From contig CP126201.1 in the NCBI GenBank assembly GCA_030272155.1, positions 1,408,501 to 1,472,500 on the forward strand: 64,000 bases of DNA, given 5' to 3'. The DNA is from Tetradesmus obliquus. Taxonomy: Eukaryota > Chlorophyta > Chlorophyceae > Sphaeropleales > Scenedesmaceae. The notes under the pieces are model-generated. The model did no database searches. It was not told where the DNA came from and saw only the letters and a program-made list of their open reading frames with translations. A program made the position numbers and the translations under genes. This document shows, in pieces, positions 55,741 through 64,000 of the stretch (position 1 is its first letter; every line of letters starts with the position of its first letter).

Positions 55741-58700
55741 ATGGTAGAAGAACTATCGGACCTGCGGCTGCTGCAGCTGCCCAGCACAGTGCTGGTAAGC
55801 AGCAAAACAGCACAGTCCACAGCAGCGTCAGCCTGAAGCCAGCCAGCTTCCTTGTTCGATTTCTGTCACCCGACTCTTGCACACCTTTATGGCAAAATAG
55901 CAGCTTAAACACGTGCCGCACGCGTAGGTGGCGATACTTGACTACCTGGGTGATGCTGCTGAGGTGGTGAGAGCAGCAAGCTCCTGCAAGGCCCTCTGGG
56001 CCATCAGCAGCAGCGCTCACTTTCCAAAGGTGTGCCCTGTAGTTTAAACCTGGTTTACGCTGTATCTTGTGCTGCTATGTGCCTTGATCTGCTTCGTATA
56101 GCTCCCTGGCCCTGCTTCCAAAACTACTGGCAAGCTGTTGGCATTGCTGCAACTGCACCAAAGATGCACCCGCTTGCCTGCCAGCTGACCACCACATGTG
56201 GCAAGCGCAGCATGCAGGAACACTATCTGGTCAACTGCACTGCTGCCACATCATGTAACTCCTGCTCGCTGCACTCTGGCTAATGTGAGTCTTCCCGCCC
56301 CTTCATGTGAAGCCAATCAAACCTGCCTCATACACTGCTCACACACTGCCCACCCATCCCTCACTCAACTCCCACACATGTCTCACACTTCGCTGACCTG
56401 TCCCATACATGTGCACCTTACCCACCCATCCCTCACTCCTATCCACACAGGTCGCCAGCATCAGCTTCAGCTGCTTCCACCCCCAGCTAATCCACAACAT
56501 ACCGGCCTTAGTATCCCGCTTCCCAAACATCCAACATGCCAGCCTCGCACACTGCAGCGCATTGCCAGAGCAGGCCATGCTGCCCCTTCAAGCTTGGCCG
56601 TTACAACAGCTAGATGTAACAAACATGTGGCACTGGGTTGGAGCCAGCAGCAGCAGCTGCTTGGCTGCTTGGGGACCCACGCTGACTCAGCTGATAGCAG
56701 ATGGCACTGCGCTCCGCATTGCAGCTGCAGTGGAGGCAGCAGCAGCAGCAGCAGCAGATGGCCTGCAGGACGAAGCCGGGCTTGCCAACAGCTACCCACA
56801 GCAGCAGCAGCAGCAGCAGCAGCAGCATGTTGCTGCTGATAATCAGTTGTTACGAGCGGCAGGTACTGCATTGCAGGGCCACAGCGGAAGCAGCAGCAGC
56901 AGCAGCAACAGCAGGCAAGCGATGCACCAGCAGGGTGCAGTATCAACAGCTGCACCTCAGCAGAAGCAGCACCGCAGCAGCAGCAGCAGCAGCAGCAGGG
57001 ACTGGGTGTCGCAGACAGGCCAGCTGCAGCAGCTGCAGTTGAGGAGGCTGCTGGTCGACAACCCCATCAGGTGCAGAAGCCATGGCTCCAGCGACTGCGA
57101 GTGTGCGGTAGGTGTGATCTCATTTGGTTATCCTCGTGTGGTGCCTCAGCGGTTGCAGCCCTGCGGCAGAGCCAATGGCTCTACTAGTTTAGGGTGAATC
57201 AGGCAAAGGCAGTGGCATCCCCTCCCTAGCTGCGCTTGCAGCCTTGCTTCTGCTTGTGCATGCTGCCACTCGCTACAGCAAGACTGGCCCTGCTGATAGA
57301 ACCCATGCACCAGAAGCCATGGCTCAAGCGACTGGGAGTGTGTGGTAGGTGGTCTTATGCCATAGCATTGTCCGTGTTTAGGGCCTTGGTGCTTGCTCCT
57401 TTTGCCCAGATATGGGTGATCAGGGGTTGTTAGGCAACAGAGGTGTTATCGTTTCCTAAACTGCACTGTAAGCCCTACTCATTTATGCTGCATGCTTGCT
57501 GTAGCAAGACTGGCCAGCCATGGCCCTGCTGTCACAACCCATGCACCTCACTCATTGCTGCTGCTGCGGCGGCGGCGGCTGTGGCTCTTATGCTTAATCT
57601 TTGCAGGAGGACACCCTGCTGTCACAACTGCTGCAGCGCAACCATCACCTCACTCACCTCGACCTATCAGGCAACACCCGCATGCCGGATCGGCTGTTAC
57701 AGTGGGCGCTCACCGGCCACTGCGCGTTCATGCAAACCCTAAACCTCAGCGGCTGCGAGCTGCTTGAACCTGGCTACGTCGGCGGCTGCTGCCCAGGGCT
57801 TAGGGATTTGAATCTTGCAGGGACAGCTGCTGGGGATGCTGAAGTGGCCCTGCTGGCTGCTGGCCTGCCAGACCTAACAAGGCTGGTGCTCAATGGGTGC
57901 AGGAAGGTGGGTTGGCAAGGTGTGGATGTATCACTTCCTTGGGCCAGGAATTTGAATCTTGCAAAGACAGCCGCTGGGGATGCTGATGTGGCGCTGCTGG
58001 CGGCTGGCCTGCCAGATCTAACCAGCCTGGTGCTCAATGGCTGCAGGAAGGTGGGTTGGCAGGGTGTGGATGTAACAAATCCTTGGGCCAGCAATTTGAA
58101 TTTGTAAAGACAGCTGCTGGGGATGCTGATGTGGCGCTGCTGGCTGCTGGCTTGCCTGATCTAACCAGCCTGGTGCTCAATGGCTGCAGGAAGGTGGGTT
58201 GGCAGGGTGTGGATGTAACAAATTATTGGGCCAGGAAGTTGAAACTTGCAGAGACAGCTGCGGATGCTGATGTGGCTCTGCTGGCTGCTGGCTTGCCAGA
58301 ATTGAGCAGGCTGGTGCTCAATGGCTGCAGGAAGGTGGGTGGGCAAGTTGTGGATGTAACAGATCCTTGGGCCAGGGATTTCAAGCTTAATAAGACAGCT
58401 GCTGATGATGCTGATGTGGCCCTGCTGGCTGCTGGCCTGCCAGAATTGAGCAGGCTGGTGCTCACTGGCTGCAGGAAGGTGGGTTGGCAAGGTGTGGATG
58501 CAACAGATCCTTGGGCCAGGAATTTGAATCTTGACAAGACAGCTGCTGGTGATGCTGATGTGGCGCTGCTGGCTGCTGGCCTGCCTGAGCTGACAAGGCT
58601 GGTACTGACTGGTTGCAGAAAGGTGGGTCAGCACAGTATGATATGTAACCTAGCCTTGGCAATTGTGCTGCAGCATGGTGCAGCAGTTGGCCGCAGCTGC

Positions 58701-58868
58701 AGCAAGCTCTGCAGTGATGCATCACGACATATCACGTGTGCACTGCAGCGATTCATGTTGCGTCACAGCATCAACATCGCAGCTGCTGCAGATGGGCAGC
58801 TGCCAAGCCTCAAGTACCACTTCAACCCTCAAGCCTCACAACCGATGCTCGCTATCCCTAATGCACTA

Positions 58869-58913
<45 letters not shown>

Positions 58914-60607
58914 TGCGCAGGTGTCTGATGCAGGCCTGGCAGCGCTTGCAGCAGCACCTGCCCTGCAGCGCGGCCGCCTGCAGCACTTGGACCTTGGCTG
59001 CCTCACGCGAGGCACAGCAGCAGCAGTGACCAGGCTGGCAGCAGCATGGGCCAACGGCAGCAGCAGCAGCAGCAGGGGTGGGCAGGCTGGTGGTGCATTG
59101 CTGCATGTGGCGCTGTCACATACAGCTGGGGTGACAGATGCGTGCCTTGAAGCCCTGACAGCAGCAGCAGCAGCAGCAGCAGCAGGGTGTTATGAGGAAT
59201 GCAGCAGCAGTGCAGGGGCAAGCGCCGTGCACACAGGCAGTACTGGCGAGCAAGAACCCGCCGCAACGCTGGCGGCACAACTGCATGACACCCTACTGCT
59301 TGATGTTGATGATATCATTGCAGCACCACATGCAGCAGCAGAAGCCAGCAGCAACGTGTTCAGTAAAGCAACAGTGCATCGCCGGAGCAGCGCAGGCCTT
59401 GCCGGCTTATCAAGGCTTGAGCTTGCAGGCTGTAACAGCGTCACTGCTGCTCCACATGTGGCTGCAGCACCAGCCAGCAGACCAGTACACGGCAGGGAGT
59501 TGCAGCAGCGCAGCAATGCAGGCCTTGCCGGCCTATCAGGCCTTGAGCTTGCAGGCTGCCACAACATCACTGCTGCTCCACATGTGGCTGCAGCACCAGC
59601 AGGCAGACCAGCACACAGCAGGGCATTGCAGCAGCGCAGCAATGCAGGTCTTGCCGGCCGATCAGGGCTTGAGCTTGCAGGCTGCAACAATATCACTGCT
59701 GCTCCACATGCGGCTGCAGCACCAGTATACGGCAGGCAATCGCAGCAGCGCAGCAATGCAGGTCTTGCCGGCCTATCAGGCCTTGAGCTTGCAGGCTGCA
59801 ACAACACCACTGCTGCTCCACATGTGGCTGCAGCACCAGCTAGCAGACCAGCACACGGCAAGGAGTTGCAGCAGCGCAGCAGTGCAGGCCTTGCCGGCCT
59901 ATCAGGCCTTGAGCTTGCAAGCTGCAACCACATCACTGCTGCTCCACATGTGGCTGCAGCACCAGCTGGCAGACCAGCACACAGCAGGGCATTGCAGCAG
60001 CGCAGCAATGCAGGGCTTGCCGGCCTATCAGGCCTTGAGCTTGCAGGCTGCAACAATATCACTGCTGCTCCTCAAGTGGCAGCAGCACCAGCCGGCAGAC
60101 CAGTACACGGCAAGGAGTTGCAGCAGCGCAGCAATGCAGGGCTTGCCGGCCTATCAGGCCTTGAGCTTGCAGGCTGCAACAGTGTGAGTGGCTTTGCACT
60201 GCAGCGCCTGGCTGCTGCAGGCCTGCTGTCAAGCCTTCAGGTGCTGGACTTGTCTGATATAGAGGCGCTGAGGCAGCCGGGTGCTGCTTGGAATGTAGCA
60301 GCAAATGTGGCAGCAGTGGCTGGCATGGCAGGGTGCGAAGGGTCTGGAGCAGCAGCAGCATCACAGCAGCAGCAGCAGCAGCGGTTAGGTTACAATACAG
60401 CAGCGCATCCGCCGCGGACAGTGCTCGGCTGCGTGTTTGCCTACTGTGGCCAGCGTCTGACAAGCCTGACGCTGGACGGCTGTCACATAGATGACGTGAC
60501 AGCAGCATTTATTGGACTACGCTGCCCACAGCTGCACCAGCTCTCGCTTGTCGGTTGCAGGGGGGTTGGTAGCGCTGGCTTGCACGCGCTGCTGAGCTGC
60601 TGCGGAC

Positions 60608-60654
<47 letters not shown>

Positions 60655-60877
60655 GCAGCTGGCAAGGACAGCAGCAGCAGCAGCAACAGCAGCAACGCAG
60701 CTGGCAAGGACAGCAGCAGCACTGGTGGTGATGCAGGGGATGATGATAGGTGTATTACCAGCAACGGCACCAGCAGCAGCAGCCAAACCGGCAGTAGCAG
60801 CAGCAGCAGCAGCCAAACAGACAGCAGTAGCAGCAGCAGCAGCCAAACCCGCAGCAGCAGCAGCAGCAGCCAAACCC

Positions 60878-60909
<32 letters not shown>

Positions 60910-61926
60910 TTGCGCAGCCTGCAGCTGGGCGGCTCCGGCTGCCGTTGGAAAGAGCGGGAGGCACTTTGCGGCCTCACAAGCCTCACTGAGCTTCGGCTGC
61001 TGCGGCGCAGCAGCTTGCAGGACGCTGATCTGGCCCCTGTGCTGGCTGCTAATACGGGCTTGCGGCGGCTGGTGCTGGTGGGATGCTACAGCCTGAGTGA
61101 TGCGCTGTTTGGCTTGGTTGCTGCTGCTGCTGCTGCTGCTGAGGAGGTGGGTGGTGCAGGGTGTAGCGGCAGCAGCGGCGGAGCTGTCACTGAGTGCAGC
61201 CGCAGCAGCAACGCAGTGCAACGTGCGGAGCCAGCCGCTGCGGCTGGAAAGCACAGTGTTGACAGCAACGGGCTTGACAGTGCACGTAGCAGCAGCAGGG
61301 AGGCTGGCTACTGCCCAGAGGGCACCACACGAGCTCCTCAGGCTGCCAGCTTGCACCAGCACCTCACGGCACTGACGCTGACAGCATGTGCCGGCAGCAG
61401 CAGCAGCAGCAGCAGCAGCAATGCAGGGTTCATGCCAGGAGGCCTAGGCCTGCAGCGGGCCAGCTTGCACCAGCACCTCACCGCACTGACGCTGACAGCA
61501 TGTGATGGCATGACCGGCAGTAGCATCCCGCTGCTGCGGGGCCTGCGGCAGCTGCGACTGTCCTTTTGTGCGTCTGTTACTCGACAAGCAGTGCAGCAGG
61601 TGGTGCTGAGCTGCAGTAGGCTTGTGCTGCTGGAGCTGCCTGCAGGCCTGCAGCAGCAGCTGGCTGCAGCGCCTCCTTACAGCAGCAGCAGCGTGGTGAC
61701 ATTCAGGGCTGCCAAAGGCACAAATGCATCTGCACATGCGAGCGGCGGTGTGTATGGCAGTGGCAGCAGTAGCTACAGAGGAAGAGGTCCAGCGCAGAAG
61801 AGGGCTGGCAAGGGTGTTAGAGGGGCCGCTGCTGCTGCTGCTGCTGCCGGACGTCAGCAGCAGGCCGGTTTGCCGCTGCAAGGACCTGGCGGCCATTTGC
61901 ATGGGCTGAAGGTTGTGTGCGCATAG
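55741..61926 (+). CDS. F-box / leucine-rich-repeat protein
   Basis: Probable substrate-recognition subunit of an SCF ubiquitin ligase. Exons 55741-55794, 55928-56029, 56451-57107, 57607-57906, 58921-61926 join in phase to 1372 aa. The first two exons give an F-box-like segment (LPSTVLVAILDYLGDAAEV, then VVRAASSCKALWAI, residues 14-45). LRRs of the Cys-containing FBXL type follow (HLTHLDLSGNTRMPD, TLNLSGCELLEPGYV, RLVLNGCRKVSDAGLAALA, SLTLDGCHIDDVTAAFIGL, QLSLVGCRGVGSAGLHAL, RLVLVGCYSLSDALFGL, QLRLSFCASVTRQAVQQVV). Long Ser/Gln runs interrupt the domain. Residues about 530-810 are seven 42-residue repeats encoded by a 126-bp minisatellite. The donor of exon 4 is one of six tandem copies. The exon 3 end is the least sure junction. 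Confidence 0.83.
57295..57355 (+). repeat. Echo of F-box/LRR exon 3 end
   Basis: CAGAAGCCATGGCTCxAGCG, ACTG.GAGTGTG and GTAGGT occur at the exon 3 end (57074-57113) and again about 235 bp downstream. The copy keeps the GTAGGT donor. Confidence 0.85.
57907..58630 (+). repeat. Five 141-144-bp echoes of the F-box/LRR exon 4 end
   Basis: The block coding AAGDADVALLAAGLPDLT, then LVLNGCRK and GTGGGT donor, occurs six times in all. Potential donors follow 57906, 58050, 58193, 58334, 58478 and 58622; spacings are 144, 143, 141, 144 and 144. One 143-bp step breaks a continuous frame. Splicing from the first copy to 58921 gives a clean LRR (RLVLNGCRK joined to VSDAGLAAL). Confidence 0.92.
59395..60265 (+). 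repeat. Coding 126-bp minisatellite, seven units
   Basis: Units start near 59395, 59521, 59647, 59761, 59887, 60013 and 60139; one is 114 bp. All are in frame inside the F-box/LRR exon 5. Each codes an LRR-like core (GLAGLSGLELAGCNNI) and an Ala/Arg-rich spacer (TAAPHVAAAPAGRPAHSRAL). Confidence 0.95.
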
Positions 61927-62350
61927 GTGCAGCCCGCAGCTGGTGCAGTTGGTGGAGCAGCTGTGCATAAAGTTAGCTGGCAGGTGCTCGGTTTTTTTTT
62001 TGTTACCAGGGGGGACGAAATCCTACTGGCTAGTCACACGCAACAGTCAGGCGATCCTGACTGGAGGGGACACAAAGGTGCTCGGTTTGCCGCTGCAAGC
62101 GCATTTTGCATGGGCTGAAGGCTGTGTGCGCATTGCACAGCAGCTGCAGTTGGTGGAGCAGCTGTGCATGAAGTTAGCTGGCAGGTGACCGGTTTGCCGC
62201 TGCAAGCGCATTGGCATGGGCTGAAGGCTGTGTGCGCATTGCACAGCAGCTGCAGTTGGTGGAGCAGTTGTGCACTCATTTGGCTGGCAGGTGGACGGTT
62301 TGCCGCTGCAAGCGTATTTTGCATGGGCGGGCGTCTGCATGCCACCCAGA
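61870..62350 (+). repeat. Three to four echoes of the F-box/LRR coding end in its 3' flank
   Basis: A roughly 110-bp unit with GGTTTGCCGCTGCAAG, GCATGGGCTGAAGGTTGTGT, CAGTTGGTGGAGCAG and AGTTAGCTGGCAGGTG starts in the last codons and repeats to about 62330. A T9 tract at 61992-62000 lies inside the first flank copy. Confidence 0.9.
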
Positions 62351-62395
62351 AGGCTGCAAGTTGTGTGTGCATATGTAGGCGCCTGCACTTGACAG

Positions 62396-62400
62396 TGTAA
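62396..62400 (+). terminator. TGTAA poly(A) signal, F-box/LRR gene
   Basis: TGTAA at 62396-62400 comes right after the echo array, about 470 bp past the stop, and is the best candidate end of this transcript. Confidence 0.5.
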
Positions 62401-62651
62401 AGCCTTTTTAAAATGTGCTTTTGTAGGCGTACTCAGCAGGCCTCAGCCGCTGAGCCATACTGGATGACAAATATGTTATATAACGTGTGACATGACACAC
62501 GGAAGTATTACACCCAGTGTCTAAAAGAGCCAAAACTCATATGTTGTAACTGACGGCCCTCTGCTTGGGGTTTTGAAAAGGTCTCACAGGTGCTTCTGAA
62601 GGCCGCGAACGATTCACATGCGGCACACGAACATGCATGTACTGGGACATG

Positions 62652-62701
62652 CATAGGGTTTAGGGTTTGGGGTTTGGATAAACCCTAAACCTACCCCTAT
62701 G
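62652..62701. repeat. Telomere-like TTTAGGG inverted repeat
   Basis: CATAGGGTTTAGGGTTTGG, a spacer, then AAACCCTAAA and CCCTATG. TTTAGGGTTT at 62659-62668 is an exact inverted copy of AAACCCTAAA at 62680-62689. TTTAGGG is the plant-type telomere unit; this short block could be an interstitial remnant or a telo-box. Confidence 0.75.
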
Positions 62702-62925
62702 TCCGAGTACGTGCATGTGATCATGGCCTACAGCCCCCACCCACACCATCGAACCTTCGCAGTGGCACTGAGTGCAAGCCTAAAGGGCGGTACCCGGCGG
62801 TGCCACAGCCAGCCCCAAGCACAAGAACATGCATGTAGCATACCATGCATGCAACCATGGCCTGCAGCCCCCACCCACATCATCAAGCCTGTGCTGTGGC
62901 ACTGAGTGCAAGCCTCAGGCTGTTG
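62702..62925. repeat. About 130-bp tandem duplication
   Basis: Both copies hold CATGGCCT(A/G)CAGCCCCC, ACCCACA(C/T)CATC and GTGGCACTGAGTGCAAGCCT. Noncoding. Confidence 0.85.
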
Positions 62926-63257
62926 CACACTGTGCTGTGCCATAGCACGCCCCAAACACCACTCACAACGTCCAGGACTCAGCAAGGGTTTCTCACCCTT
63001 GCTCAAGCAGCCAAAGCAACCCACAATCACGATCATCACCACCTTCGTGTATACAAACTACAAGCCATAATGCATTGCAATACGGGCCGAAACAACGCCG
63101 CACCCCAATGTTGCTGAAAGCGGAAGCCACCCAGCCAACCGTGCCAATATTCAACATAAATGTAACATATATAATACAATACATATCAAGTGGTGGAGAC
63201 AGCAGCATGATGCCTGTGCGGCCCACCATGCTGTGGATGACAATGCATGGTGGGCCC

Positions 63258-63286
63258 GAGCTGATCTAGGCGGTCTAGATCAGCTC
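63258..63286. other. Perfect 12-bp hairpin
   Basis: GAGCTGATCTAG, five-base loop GCGGT, CTAGATCAGCTC. It lies in the gene-free right end of the window; function unknown. Confidence 0.85.
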
Positions 63287-63554
63287 CTAATTAGTTATAA
63301 CAAGCTGCAGATCTGCTCTCCCCCCAATCAAACGAAGCTGACATGACAGCTGACATGCTGTCATGATAGCAAAGGGGCGCGGCCTGTGTGCGTGACTGGG
63401 GCACTACAGATGAAGGGTGCAAACTGAGTTTGAGTCAAGTGTGGTTGCGTGGAAGCCGACTGTACGTGTACTGTACATGCAGTACGCACTAGTAGTACCA
63501 GGCAAGGCAACGGTACCAAACATATATGACGATCGGTTCAGCGGCAGGCACGGG

Positions 63555-63935
63555 ATGATGCCAGCATGCATGAAGCAAGCTGCCAGCTTGACTTGACAAA
63601 ATGCAAGCACGGCGCTGGCAGCATGTGACGCTACAAAACATTCGTATGCAGAGGAGCGTGATAGAAGCGAGGGGGCAGGCAACCAATCAAGCCACCGCAT
63701 GGCGCATGCAGCTGCCAGCTTGGCTTGACAAAAAGCAAGCACAGCGCTGGCAGCAGTGACACTGAAATGCATGCATATGCAGAAGAGTGTGATGTATTCA
63801 ATGGGCGCAGCCAAACAAGCTTTTAATCTGTGTGGCACGAAGTTGCCAGCTTGGCCTGACAAAACGCAAGCAGGTGACGCTGGATACGCATGTGTATGCA
63901 CAAGAGTGTGATGCAAAAGAGTGTGATGAGCTCGG
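63555..63935. repeat. About 135-bp imperfect repeat, three copies
   Basis: Three units around 63570, 63711 and 63842 share TGCCAGCTTGxCxTGACAAA, GCAAGCAC, GCTGGCAGC and GAGTGTGATG. The open frame on the minus strand here is a by-product of the repeat. Confidence 0.85.
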
Positions 63936-64000
63936 CAGCATGCGTGCAGGCTAGATGCATTGTAGCCGTACAACAGAAACAACTGGTTTTGAATACCTCA

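Noticed and set aside
60517-61362. Minus-strand frame of 281 codons opposite the F-box/LRR gene
   Set aside because: It is the antisense shadow of Ser/Ala-rich coding repeats (CAG/CTG runs are open in all frames).

Overview
The window is a stretch of green-algal nuclear DNA. I infer a chlorophyte, most likely a member of the Sphaeropleales such as Tetradesmus/Scenedesmus. The grounds are intron-rich genes with plain GT-AG introns, pervasive CAG/CTG trinucleotide runs in exons and introns, TGTAA cleavage signals behind stop codons, and plant-type protein families. I assembled nine multi-exon genes by matching splice sites and reading phase by hand. All 47 introns in these models are GT-AG and every junction keeps frame. 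I recognised no tRNA, rRNA, CRISPR array or clear mobile element.

Layout: (1) 1-6087 (+) GH79 (heparanase-like) glycoside hydrolase, 5' end outside the window; (2) 13191-9402 (-) ApaH-like phosphatase with a possible N-myristoylation start; (3) 17923-14069 (-) WDR12/YTM1 ribosome biogenesis factor; (4) 18309-20431 (+) unrecognised multi-pass membrane protein, divergent from WDR12 across 385 bp; (5) and (6) 24279-27932 and 32901-37459 (+), two paralogous secreted subtilases in tandem; (7) 41800-44333 or 44963 (+) plant-type CCCH zinc-finger protein with an in-frame TAG in its low-complexity tail; (8) 52317-55441 (+) exosome RNase-PH subunit, MTR3-like; (9) 55741-61926 (+) F-box/leucine-rich-repeat protein. 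Between them lie gene-poor stretches of 3-7 kb (about 6.2-9.0, 20.9-24.3, 27.9-32.9, 37.5-41.8, 45.0-52.3 and 62.4-64.0 kb) with short tandem repeats and hairpins but no gene I can support. WDR12 and MTR3 act in ribosome/RNA maturation, the ALPH family includes an mRNA decapping enzyme, and GH79 and the subtilases are secretory-type enzymes. There is no evidence of an operon-like programme.

The striking feature is structural. Almost every gene carries tandem partial copies ('echoes') of its exon-intron junctions. Copies of exon 3' ends with their GT donor lie downstream in the following intron, copies of exon 5' starts with their AG acceptor lie upstream in the preceding intron, and copies of the last coding segment with its stop codon lie in the 3' flank. 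In the GH79 gene nearly every exon has one or more. A second pattern goes with it: at about 14 of 47 introns a CTG run stands directly before the acceptor, often ending (CTG)nCAG|exon, so the microsatellite appears to serve as, or to have grown inside, the 3' splice site. Together these look like an active tandem-duplication process acting on splice junctions, and this is the part of the window most worth following up.
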